DNA of 6,512 nucleotides, taken from NCBI GenBank assembly GCA_964611385.1, contig CAZSXS010000123.1, positions 1 through 6,512 of the forward strand, written 5' to 3'. The notes under the pieces are model-generated. The model did no database searches, had not been told where the DNA came from, and worked only from the letters and a program-made list of their open reading frames with translations. This DNA comes from CAZSXS01 sp964611385 (GTDB lineage: Bacteria > Bacillota > Clostridia > Lachnospirales > CAYPQA01). Positions 1-5,588 of the stretch are shown in pieces (within the stretch, counting starts at the first letter, position 1; every line of letters starts with the position of its first letter). The translations under genes were made by a program, and so were the position numbers.

Positions 1-3
1 CAT
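1..3 (-). CDS. Start codon of a leftward gene leaving the window (5' end only)
   Basis: The first three bases read ATG on the minus strand. Eight bases upstream lies GGAG (within GGAGAT, positions 10-15), a well-placed ribosome binding site. A TATAAT box sits further upstream at 38-43. Together they suggest that a leftward gene begins here, but no codon beyond the start is visible, so its product is unknown. The bidirectional terminator at 122-166 separates it from the M24-like gene, so it is probably a separate transcription unit. Confidence 0.45.
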
Positions 4-37
4 TTTTACATCTCCATTAATTGTTTGTCGTGATTCA

Positions 38-43
38 ATTATA
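38..43 (-). promoter_or_regulatory. Probable -10 box for the gene leaving at the left edge
   Basis: On the minus strand this reads TATAAT, a perfect sigma-A -10 hexamer, about 35 bases upstream of the start codon at 1-3. No good -35 is seen 16-18 bases upstream: the best is AAAACA, with 3 of 6 matches. The call rests on the -10 and its position. The flanking region up to the terminator is AT-rich and shows no other feature. Confidence 0.4.
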
Positions 44-121
44 CTGGATTTTTGTAAAAATGTTTTGTTTTTTATTTGCTGGAAATTATTGGTTGCAGTT
101 TTGCACTATTATAGTATAAGC

Positions 122-166
122 AAAAAAAGCTTTTGGGCATTGTTTTAATGCTCCAAAGCTTTTTTG
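122..166 (-). terminator. Intrinsic terminator of the M24-like gene (possibly bidirectional)
   Basis: The arms at 123-140 and 148-165 form an 18-bp stem with one T-C mismatch and one G-U pair, around AAGCTTT and GCAT blocks. On the minus strand the stem ends in a run of seven T, as in a rho-independent terminator, about 45 bases past the stop codon of the M24-like gene. On the plus strand it is also followed by T-rich sequence (161-180), so it could block transcription from either side. Confidence 0.8.
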
Positions 167-209
167 TTTTTTAGGTTTTTTTATTGTGTTTAGGGTTTTA
201 TTCGTTTTA

Positions 210-1592
210 TCACTTCGCAAACACTAAATTTGTATTCAGCATAAAGGGAAAGTTAGCCCCGGTCAAGTTACTCATAGGCAAGACATCGTCCTTCAGGGTG
301 ATCCCCAGAACTTCCTTCATTACTTCTCTGCGTTTCATGATTCTGTCGTATGCTTCTGGATATTGCACCCTAAGTTCGCTTCTCAGTTTTTCTCCCGCTA
401 CAACCACTGCATCCTCACAAATGGCCGTCCGAACAGGGCTTCCGTTGGAGGCGATGATATCCGCCTGAACCAAAGCCCCATCGGCAATGGGAAGGGGAGA
501 GTCCTTGTAACTAACAGAATTGGTCCATTCATCTGTTGCGGAATGATGACCGGGGTTTAAGCTCACGCCGAATTCCGGCCCGCCGACCACTGACATAACA
601 GCCTCGTACAGCTGTCCACCTGTAGTACCCACTTCAATCGTCTCGTACCAGTTGCACATGGCTTCAAAGTGCTTTTTATAGAAGGAATCAATATAAGGCC
701 TCAGCTCCCCGCAATCGTCCAGGCTATAAGCAGCGACCGAAACCCGGGAGCACAAATGTCCGCGTATGGCATAGCAAAGACCGGCAGGTTTCTCCACTTG
801 CAGTTTGCTTTCTGTAGGAGAGCGCATACCCAGCCTCACGCTTTCGTCCCCAAAGTTGGTTAGAGGATGACAGCTCACGGGATCAAAACCCACCTGAGAC
901 AGCATGGAAAGCTCATACTCACGGATGCCGGGCTTCAAGTTTTTAAACAATCGTTGTACCACAGCCGCGCAGCGGTTTCCGGCAGACTCTGCCCAGGCGA
1001 TTTCCTTGGCGGTATACAGCTTCATTCTGATGCCGTTGGGCAGGCCGGTTATTTCGTATGTAAAGTTTTGACAGTTATCCGTGGCTTTTCGGATGGATGT
1101 CATCATATATTCCGGTAAGTCGTAGGTTTGCAGAGGGTCTGTGTCTATGTCCGTAGCGTTAAAGTACTTGTAGCCCACGACCCCGACCTTAGAGGATTTT
1201 TTAATCCCCATATCAGCAAAAATCTCATCCAAAGGCTTGCTCCGATCCCGGGGCTGACCTTGCAGGCTAAAGTTTTGAACCATATACCGTTTGATTTCAT
1301 AGGGGATAATCTCACTAAAGCCCATCCCCTCATTTCCAACACAAATGGATTTGTTGCCAGCGTCATCCATAACAAAAAGGGTTTCCTCAAAGCGGCAATC
1401 ATATTTTGTAAAGTACTCCACAGTTGAAAAATGCTCACGATCTCCATACAGGATCACATGGCTCAGCCCATGCAGCTTCATTCTTTCCAACAGCAGGGAG
1501 CAGCGAAGCTCGAGGTCCTCCTTATTCAGGTCAATGACGGGCATGTTGACCTCCGTCATGAAAAGAGGATGCCCTTCTCTTATTTGAATCAT
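210..1592 (-). CDS. M24/creatinase-like (aminopeptidase P superfamily) protein with degenerate metal ligands
   Basis: A 460-residue protein with the two-domain plan of aminopeptidase P, prolidase and creatinase: an N-terminal domain (about residues 1-185) and a C-terminal pita-bread domain (about 190-400). The segment AKEIAWAESAGNRCAA, followed by LKPGIREYEL, is the usual entry helix of M24 enzymes. Later marks are NPGHH (346-350), ADGALVQADI (370-379) and CEDAVVV (392-398). In active peptidases two Asp, one His and two Glu bind two metals. Here the region expected to carry the two Asp (about 270-285) has none in place, the first Glu is replaced by Asp in QADI, and only the His of GHH and the Glu of CED are clear. 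Loss of metal with new chemistry is known in creatinase, so an amidinohydrolase-like or other hydrolase is possible; the substrate is unknown. The start chosen is ATG at 1590-1592, with GGAGG five bases upstream; a TTG at 1620-1622 would add ten residues but lacks a clear site. The gene is divergent from the ROK gene and has its own promoter and terminator. Confidence 0.85.
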   Translation of the reverse strand: MIQIREGHPLFMTEVNMPVIDLNKEDLELRCSLLLERMKLHGLSHVILYGDREHFSTVEYFTKYDCRFEETLFVMDDAGNKSICVGNEGMGFSEIIPYEIKRYMVQNFSLQGQPRDRSKPLDEIFADMGIKKSSKVGVVGYKYFNATDIDTDPLQTYDLPEYMMTSIRKATDNCQNFTYEITGLPNGIRMKLYTAKEIAWAESAGNRCAAVVQRLFKNLKPGIREYELSMLSQVGFDPVSCHPLTNFGDESVRLGMRSPTESKLQVEKPAGLCYAIRGHLCSRVSVAAYSLDDCGELRPYIDSFYKKHFEAMCNWYETIEVGTTGGQLYEAVMSVVGGPEFGVSLNPGHHSATDEWTNSVSYKDSPLPIADGALVQADIIASNGSPVRTAICEDAVVVAGEKLRSELRVQYPEAYDRIMKRREVMKEVLGITLKDDVLPMSNLTGANFPFMLNTNLVFAK

Positions 1593-1597
1593 AAATT

Positions 1598-1602
1598 CCT
1601 CC
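1598..1602 (-). promoter_or_regulatory. Ribosome binding site that decides the M24-like start
   Basis: On the minus strand this reads GGAGG, five bases before the ATG at 1590-1592. It lies inside the extra codons that a TTG start at 1620-1622 would include. This favours the shorter 460-residue protein over the 470-residue reading. Confidence 0.7.
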
Positions 1603-1646
1603 ATCTGCGCATAGGGCGCCAATTATTTTTGCTTCTTTCTAAAACC

Positions 1647-1711
1647 GTGGGGAAGGGAGGAGGAAAACTTTTTTCAAACGGCGAAAAAAGTTTTCCTCCT
1701 CCCTTCCCCAC
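1647..1711. repeat. 29-bp perfect inverted repeat (long hairpin)
   Basis: Arms 1647-1675 and 1683-1711 are perfectly complementary over 29 bases around the seven-base loop AAACGGC. Each arm is split by composition into a purine/pyrimidine G/C-rich outer half (GTGGGGAAGGGAGGAGG) and an A/T-rich inner half (AAAACTTTTTTC). On the minus strand it lies in the predicted leader of the M24-like mRNA, about 45 bases before the ribosome binding site. No clear T-run follows the stem on either strand (minus side: CGGTTTTAG), so it is a poor intrinsic terminator. It is more like a dispersed hairpin or MITE-type intergenic repeat. A 13-base fragment of its left flank and arm recurs inverted at 4458-4470. 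Confidence 0.85.
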
Positions 1712-1807
1712 ATCCCTTCCTTCACCTTTCAAAAAAGCGGAAAATTGAGTACAAATACAGAATCTACAGAAATTTAGAAAGAAAACTTAGCAATTTTATA
1801 TAAGCGG

Positions 1808-1836
1808 AAGATATCATAGTTCATTCTGGCTGTCAA
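1808..1836 (-). promoter_or_regulatory. Sigma-A promoter of the M24-like gene
   Basis: On the minus strand a perfect -35 TTGACA (1831-1836) is followed, after exactly 17 bases, by TATCTT (1808-1813) preceded by TGA, an extended -10. Transcription would begin near 1801, giving a leader of roughly 210 bases that contains the long inverted repeat. This is the best promoter match in the window. Confidence 0.75.
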
Positions 1837-1915
1837 GAGATATTTTCATATTGAAAAAAACTTCGATCTAACGTACATGGATTATCTGATCCCCCATATG
1901 CTAAAGACTATGCTG

Positions 1916-1944
1916 TGGAAATAACTTTAAAATTATGATATACT
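1916..1944 (+). promoter_or_regulatory. Promoter of the ROK / URO-D-like operon
   Basis: TGGAAA (1916-1921, 4 of 6 to TTGACA), a 17-base spacer, and TATACT (1939-1944, 5 of 6) with an upstream TGA that makes an extended -10. The start of transcription would be near 1951, giving a leader of about 57 bases. A second perfect TATAAT at 1964-1969 could be an alternative -10, but its -35 region (TACTCA) is weak. Confidence 0.6.
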
Positions 1945-1951
1945 CATATCA
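1936..1951. promoter_or_regulatory. Candidate operator: TGATAT-N4-ATATCA dyad
   Basis: A perfect 6-bp dyad with a four-base centre (ACTC) overlaps the -10 box of the ROK promoter. That is a position where a bound repressor would block transcription. Autorepression by ROK regulators such as Mlc and NagC is well known, but this dyad is not recognised as a published ROK operator, so the assignment is inference. The same TGATAT half-site overlaps the -10 of the divergent M24-like promoter (minus strand, 1811-1816), though the extended -10 consensus explains part of that match. Confidence 0.35.
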
Positions 1952-2007
1952 ATATATTTTCACTATAATCATTACCCTTTAAAATAGAATGCATTGAGGT
2001 GAATTGA

Positions 2008-3195
2008 TTGGAACAAGGGTCCACAAACGAACACAGGATTGTAAATGGAACAAAGCTTGAAAATATTCGTTCTGTATTTGACTTAATCCGAAGCCATAAG
2101 ACGATGACTCGGTTGGAGCTTTCTGAGAAAACAAAGCTGAGTCTTCCTACCATAACGAGAATTATTGTAAATCTACAGGATCTTAACCTTATAGAGGAAG
2201 AAAAGCAGGCTTCTGCTGGACTGGGGCGAAGGACCTCTGTACTCAAGGTTTCTCCCAGCGCCAAATATAGCTATGGCATACATATTGACAAAAAAAGCTT
2301 GAATCTTGGAATCGTCGGCTTAAATAACAGTATTATAGCAAATAAAAAAATCCCTTTTGATTCCTACTTGAATTCGGCCAAGAAGGTGATCGAAGAATCC
2401 GGAATCCGTCTCAATGAACTGGCTACGCAATATCAGATCCCCCTTGAGCAGGTTGTAAGCGTGGGCATCGCTCTCCCAGGGATTATTAACCCTACAGAGG
2501 GTATACAGGAGTTTTCACCCCAACTGGGCTGGAAGGGACTCCCGCTCCGTTCCCTAGCCACAGAGATATTGAAATTGCCCGTCATCATCGAAAATGATCT
2601 GAACTGCCATGCTTACGGTGAATCTCTTCTGGGCGTTGAGGGCAACCCGTTCACAGCGGTTTTTATCAACATCGGCTCCGGTGTGGGGGCAGCCTATGTT
2701 GAAAACAACGTGGTATTTAAAGGAAGCTTTAATAGTGCGGGGGAGATCGGCCATACCAAGATAGATACAGGGGGTATCCTCTGTGACTGCGGCGGCACCG
2801 GCTGTCTGCAAACGCATATGTCTGAATGGGCCATTGTCAACAAGGCTAGAAAAATCAATCCCAAGGTCACTTCCTCGAAAGAGGTTTTTGACTATATGAA
2901 TGAAGGCTACGCTTGGGCCTCCTCTATTATCTTTGATCTGATTAACTATACCTCCATTGCCTTCGGACTACTGGTGGCCTTGTATGATCCTCATGTCATT
3001 GTAGTAGGCGGGGAACTGATAGACCAAAATCCGGCCTTCTTTGACTACCTGGTCAACCGCTACAGCGATACCGAAAGCTCCCATATGATCATCAAAAGGA
3101 AGCTGCTGAAATCCAGGTCTGGAGGCAAGAGTGTTTTTTATGGAGCAGCCGTATTGGCTTTAAATCACTTTTTGGAAACCTACGGGTTTTGCTGA
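2008..3195 (+). CDS. ROK-family transcriptional repressor (NagC/Mlc/XylR type)
   Basis: A 395-residue cytoplasmic DNA-binding protein, typical in length for ROK regulators. The N-terminal winged helix-turn-helix spans about residues 15-80; its core is TRLELSEKTKLSLPTITRII (34-53). The ROK sugar-kinase-like domain follows. It shows ENDLN (195-199) with the Asp that is catalytic in ROK kinases, NIGSGVGAAY (221-230), GEIGH (245-249) and a zinc site CDCGGTGC (259-266). His249, Cys259, Cys261 and Cys266 have the same spacing as the zinc ligands of E. coli Mlc. The ATP phosphate-binding motif near residue 90 (YGIHIDKKSLNLGIVG) is degenerate compared with DxGxT-type kinases, so it is a regulator rather than a kinase. 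The start is TTG at 2008-2010, fixed by GAGGTGA five bases upstream and an in-frame TGA directly before it. It is followed after 16 bases by the URO-D-like gene, its likely target together with its own promoter. The effector, presumably a sugar or sugar phosphate, is unknown. Confidence 0.93.
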   Translation: MEQGSTNEHRIVNGTKLENIRSVFDLIRSHKTMTRLELSEKTKLSLPTITRIIVNLQDLNLIEEEKQASAGLGRRTSVLKVSPSAKYSYGIHIDKKSLNLGIVGLNNSIIANKKIPFDSYLNSAKKVIEESGIRLNELATQYQIPLEQVVSVGIALPGIINPTEGIQEFSPQLGWKGLPLRSLATEILKLPVIIENDLNCHAYGESLLGVEGNPFTAVFINIGSGVGAAYVENNVVFKGSFNSAGEIGHTKIDTGGILCDCGGTGCLQTHMSEWAIVNKARKINPKVTSSKEVFDYMNEGYAWASSIIFDLINYTSIAFGLLVALYDPHVIVVGGELIDQNPAFFDYLVNRYSDTESSHMIIKRKLLKSRSGGKSVFYGAAVLALNHFLETYGFC

Positions 3196-3199
3196 AATA

Positions 3200-3205
3200 G
3201 GAGGG
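3200..3205 (+). promoter_or_regulatory. Ribosome binding site of the URO-D-like gene
   Basis: GGAGGG sits six bases before the ATG at 3212. A second in-frame ATG at 3218 would be 12 bases away, so the first ATG is preferred. The site lies entirely in the 16-base gap after the ROK stop codon, which supports co-transcription. Confidence 0.75.
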
Positions 3206-3211
3206 TTTTAT

Positions 3212-4450
3212 ATGATTATGAATGAAAGCAATGTGATTCAGGAACTGGCAAAAAGATATGCTGAGATTGCTCAGTTAGACATTCAGGAGCAGAGAATTTT
3301 GCAGTATAAGCAATCCAATTCTATGCTGGGCTGTGTTCCCTTGGTTTTGATTGATGAAATCCCCTGGGGGGAAATGGATATAGATGGACAGCTTCAATGC
3401 ATCAGTAGCGACCCGGATTTGCGGGCACTTGAAAGCTACCTTCGCCGTATGCTCTATCAATGGAAGTATTTGCAAGGAGACATGATCTTGCCGAACTATT
3501 ACCCGGTATATATCAAGACCTCCTCCACCAGTATCGGCTTAGAAATCAAAGAAAAAACCTTAAACACCGCCTACTCTGGTTCCGGAATTGTGGCGCACGA
3601 GTACATAGATCAGCTCAAAACAGAAGAAGACCTGGAAAAGCTTCAGATTCCAACCATTACCGTCAACCATGAGAAAACCGAGCAGCTTGTGGAAAAGCTC
3701 AGCGCACTGCTAGGTGACATTTTATCGGTAAAGGTGCTGGGTCATAGTGTCTACTGCGCCATTTGGGATCAAATCCCCTGCTATCATGGGGTCGAGAACA
3801 TGCTAATTGACTTATATGATCGTCCCGAATTTATGCACAAGATGATGCAGAAATTTACCGACATTAAAATTGAAAGCTATCGGCAGATGGAGACATTGAA
3901 TCTTCTGGAGCCCAACCCCTTAACCGTTCACTGCACTCCAGCTTGCAGCTTTGATCTACCCTCAAAGGATTTTGATGGAAAGGCAAAGATGAAGGATGTA
4001 TGGGGGCGGGGCATGGCTCAGATTTTTGCTACTGTATCGCCGCAGATGCAGGATGAATTCGACATACACTATGCGCAGAAGATTTACGGTCACTGCGGCT
4101 TAGTGTATTATGGCTGCTGTGAGCCCCTGGACAAAAAAATCCACATCCTTAGGCAATTTAAAAACCTCCGCAAAATTTCCATAACCCCCTGGGCGGATGT
4201 CGAGCTTGCTGCCTCAGAGATCGGCAAGGATTATGTTCTGGCGTACAAGCCAAACCCCGCCTTTGTAGCCGGAAGCTTCGACGCCCAAGTCGTAAGAAAA
4301 GAAATCACCCATGTCCTGGAAGCCTGTAAGCGAAACAACACCCAATGTGAATTTGTCTTGAAGGATATCTCTACTGTTTCTGGAAAGCCCAGCAATCTGA
4401 TTGAGTGGGAAAAGACGGCTACGGAGGTAATTCGAGATTTTTGTATGTAA
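3212..4450 (+). CDS. Uroporphyrinogen decarboxylase (URO-D) superfamily protein, possibly a methyltransferase-like enzyme
   Basis: A 412-residue soluble protein, longer than HemE (about 350) and without the HemE substrate-binding motif near its N-terminus, so heme synthesis is unlikely. The C-terminal half fits the URO-D/MtaA TIM-barrel superfamily: QIYGHCGLVYYGCCEPLDKK (289-308), ISITPWADVELAASEIGKDY (322-341), VLAYKPNPAFVAG (342-354). His240-Cys241 (VHCTPAC), His294-Cys295 (YGHCG) and Cys302-Cys303 (YGCCEP) are candidate zinc ligands, as in corrinoid:CoM methyltransferases where a His/Cys set activates a thiol; the exact ligand set cannot be assigned by eye. No signal peptide or membrane segment is seen. 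It is the second gene of the ROK operon and ends at a strong terminator. No corrinoid-binding protein or MtaB/MttB-like partner is present nearby, so the substrate is open. The family call is firm; methyl transfer is inference. Confidence 0.82.
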   Translation: MIMNESNVIQELAKRYAEIAQLDIQEQRILQYKQSNSMLGCVPLVLIDEIPWGEMDIDGQLQCISSDPDLRALESYLRRMLYQWKYLQGDMILPNYYPVYIKTSSTSIGLEIKEKTLNTAYSGSGIVAHEYIDQLKTEEDLEKLQIPTITVNHEKTEQLVEKLSALLGDILSVKVLGHSVYCAIWDQIPCYHGVENMLIDLYDRPEFMHKMMQKFTDIKIESYRQMETLNLLEPNPLTVHCTPACSFDLPSKDFDGKAKMKDVWGRGMAQIFATVSPQMQDEFDIHYAQKIYGHCGLVYYGCCEPLDKKIHILRQFKNLRKISITPWADVELAASEIGKDYVLAYKPNPAFVAGSFDAQVVRKEITHVLEACKRNNTQCEFVLKDISTVSGKPSNLIEWEKTATEVIRDFCM

Positions 4451-4457
4451 TTGATAT

Positions 4458-4470
4458 CCTTCCCCACGGT
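4458..4470 (-). repeat. 13-base inverted copy of the long hairpin's outer arm
   Basis: On the minus strand this reads ACCGTGGGGAAGG, identical to 1644-1656 at the outer edge of the 29-bp inverted repeat. It lies just past the URO-D-like stop codon, before the terminator. It could be a remnant of the same dispersed repeat family or a chance match. The rest of the repeat is absent here. Confidence 0.45.
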
Positions 4471-4480
4471 CTTAGTCATC

Positions 4481-4530
4481 CAACACAAAAAGGCAATTCC
4501 TGTACAATTTGGAATTGCCTTTTTGTGTTG
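4481..4530 (+). terminator. Intrinsic terminator after the ROK / URO-D-like operon
   Basis: Arms 4481-4500 and 4511-4530 are a perfect 20-bp inverted repeat around the ten-base loop TGTACAATTT. The core stem GGCAATTCC/GGAATTGCC is followed by TTTTTGTGTTG and preceded by the matching A-tract. It is therefore a classic rho-independent terminator that could work in both directions. It lies 31 bases past the URO-D-like stop and separates this operon from the AraC unit. Confidence 0.92.
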
Positions 4531-4609
4531 TTGAAAGCCCAGACCAAATAAAGTACTGAGCTACTGCAAAAATAGTGCGTATTCTTGAGTCAATAGCAAC
4601 AATAATATA

Positions 4610-4638
4610 CTGCCTATCTAAAAAGGGTATGGTATAAT
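4610..4638 (+). promoter_or_regulatory. Promoter of the araC-like / permease unit
   Basis: A perfect -10 TATAAT (4633-4638) is preceded by TGG, giving an extended -10. The -35 at a 17-base spacing is CTGCCT (4610-4615), only 3 of 6 to consensus. Extended -10 promoters tolerate a weak -35, and a weak -35 is also common where an activator such as an AraC protein helps polymerase. The predicted leader is about 50 bases. The rest of 4531-4609 shows no further feature. Confidence 0.6.
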
Positions 4639-4640
4639 TT

Positions 4641-4664
4641 CAATATAAAGATACACCAATATAA
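4641..4664 (+). repeat. Direct repeat CAATATAA, 16-base period, in the AraC leader
   Basis: CAATATAA occurs at 4641-4648 and again at 4657-4664, just downstream of the promoter. The second copy runs into another TATAAT (4660-4665). Tandem half-sites near a promoter are typical of AraC-family binding, but the usual spacing is nearer 21 bases and the region is AT-rich. This is therefore a weak candidate for an autoregulatory site. Confidence 0.3.
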
Positions 4665-4694
4665 TGAAACGCAAAACAAGAACAAGGAGGTCGA

Positions 4695-5531
4695 ATGCAG
4701 CCAATGGAAAGGAAAGATGGATTTGTTGAGGTTTCATATAAAACCGGCCGGGCGTATTTTACTTCAAACGTAGAGCATACGCACCAGGGCATTGAATTGT
4801 ATTACCTTGTTTCAGGAACCAAGATCTTTTATGTAAACGGGAATACATACACGTTAAAGGCTGGCGATGTCATGCTGATCCCATCTATGCTACCCCATCG
4901 CTCCCAGTGGGGCAAAGAAGCTCTGCCCAGCCGTATTGTTACCTTGTTCAGTAACGACTTCGTACTGCCAGCTATTGAATATTCCGGCAGTACAAATATT
5001 GCCTCCCTTCTGTCCGATGAAGAAAAGTTACTCTCCCTTTCAGCAGCAGGCCGTTCTCAGTTTGAAATTTTACTCAGAAGCCTAAACGATGAGCTTACTC
5101 AAGTGAAGGAGGAAGGGATGTGCTTGGTAAGAATGTACTTGCTGCAGCTGTTTATCTGCCTGATACGAAACGGAACAAGGGCAAACTCCCCACGGAAGAA
5201 AAAAAGCAGCTGCTATATACAGGCCATTGCCAACTACATAGATGAAAATTACGACTCGCCTCTCACCCTGGAAAGCCTGGCGGCACTGTTCTACATGAAC
5301 CCAAGTGCTATGTCCCGTAGCTTTAAATCTGTTATAGGCCTAACCGTAGTAGGTTACATTAATCAAAAGCGGATCGAAAGAGCTAAAGACCTGCTGGAAG
5401 CCGGTAAGTTGAGTGTGGCCACAATCTCAGAAAAACTTGGATACAATGATCCTTCTTATTTTGAAAGGGTGTTCAAGCGCAATACGAACTTAACACCTAC
5501 AGAGTATAAGAAAAGATTGATTTCTTGTTGA
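4695..5531 (+). CDS. AraC-family transcriptional regulator with N-terminal cupin domain
   Basis: A 278-residue regulator of normal AraC length. The N-terminal cupin (about residues 15-95) includes HTHQGIELYYLVSG (28-41), TYTLKAGDVMLIP (51-63) and PHR (67-69), the typical effector-binding beta-barrel of sugar-sensing AraC proteins. The C-terminal domain has two helix-turn-helix motifs: LTLESLAALFYMNPSAMSRS (190-209), and VATISEKLGYNDPSYFERVF (241-260) followed by the family signature ending NLTPTEYKK. No membrane segment is seen. The start ATG at 4695 follows AAGGAGG by four bases; a second in-frame ATG at 4704 gives 13 bases and is less likely. The downstream gene is an LplB-type sugar permease, 57 bases away with no obvious promoter between. 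It probably activates this importer in response to a carbohydrate. The effector cannot be told. Confidence 0.93.
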   Translation: MQPMERKDGFVEVSYKTGRAYFTSNVEHTHQGIELYYLVSGTKIFYVNGNTYTLKAGDVMLIPSMLPHRSQWGKEALPSRIVTLFSNDFVLPAIEYSGSTNIASLLSDEEKLLSLSAAGRSQFEILLRSLNDELTQVKEEGMCLVRMYLLQLFICLIRNGTRANSPRKKKSSCYIQAIANYIDENYDSPLTLESLAALFYMNPSAMSRSFKSVIGLTVVGYINQKRIERAKDLLEAGKLSVATISEKLGYNDPSYFERVFKRNTNLTPTEYKKRLISC

Positions 5532-5576
5532 TTCAATAACACTGAGGCTAAGCCTACATGCTTGGCCCGAAAAAAA

Positions 5577-5581
5577 GGAGG
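5577..5581 (+). promoter_or_regulatory. Ribosome binding site fixing the TTG start of the permease
   Basis: GGAGG in an A-rich context lies seven bases before TTG at 5589-5591. The other nearby TTG (5584-5586) is out of frame. The next in-frame ATG is 20 codons in and would cut into the first membrane helix, so the TTG is the start. Confidence 0.75.
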
Positions 5582-5588
5582 CTTTGGC

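Larger units (their letters stand above)
1593..2007. other. Divergent intergenic region between the M24-like and ROK genes
   Basis: This stretch carries no supported gene. From left to right it holds the ribosome binding site of the M24-like gene, a 29-bp perfect inverted repeat (1647-1711), a C/T-rich tail ending in CTTTCAAAAAAG (to about 1737), a minus-strand promoter (1808-1836), a plus-strand promoter (1916-1944) overlapping a TGATAT dyad, a second TATAAT (1964-1969), and the GAGGTGA site of the ROK gene (1996-2002). Short plus-strand reading frames over the left part are shadows of the M24-like gene and the repeat. Confidence 0.75.

Noticed and set aside
93..120. TTGCAG-N16-TATAAG, a possible plus-strand promoter before the 122-166 hairpin
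   Set aside because: It would make only a very short transcript ending at the hairpin; the spacing is short and both hexamers are imperfect, so there is no support for a small RNA.
184..468. Plus-strand 94-codon frame opposite the 3' end of the M24-like gene
   Set aside because: It is entirely antisense to the M24-like coding region and starts right after a terminator, with no promoter or ribosome binding site of its own.
1647..1711. Long hairpin as an intrinsic terminator or riboswitch
   Set aside because: Neither strand has a T-run directly after the stem, and a single perfect long stem without conserved loops does not resemble any known riboswitch.
1431..1748. Plus-strand 105-codon open frame over the 5' end of the M24-like gene and the hairpin
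   Set aside because: It is antisense to a well-supported gene and its end is encoded by the inverted repeat; there is no family resemblance and it reads as a shadow frame.
2008..3195. ROK protein as a sugar kinase (glucokinase)
   Set aside because: It has an N-terminal winged helix-turn-helix, and the phosphate-binding motif is degenerate although the catalytic Asp and zinc site remain.
3212..4450. True HemE for heme biosynthesis
   Set aside because: It is too long, lacks the N-terminal HemE substrate motif, and has no heme genes nearby.
5545..5555. AGGCT-A-AGCCT palindrome between the araC-like and permease genes
   Set aside because: The dyad has a one-base centre and so cannot form a useful hairpin; it is short and could be chance, with no T-run to suggest a terminator.
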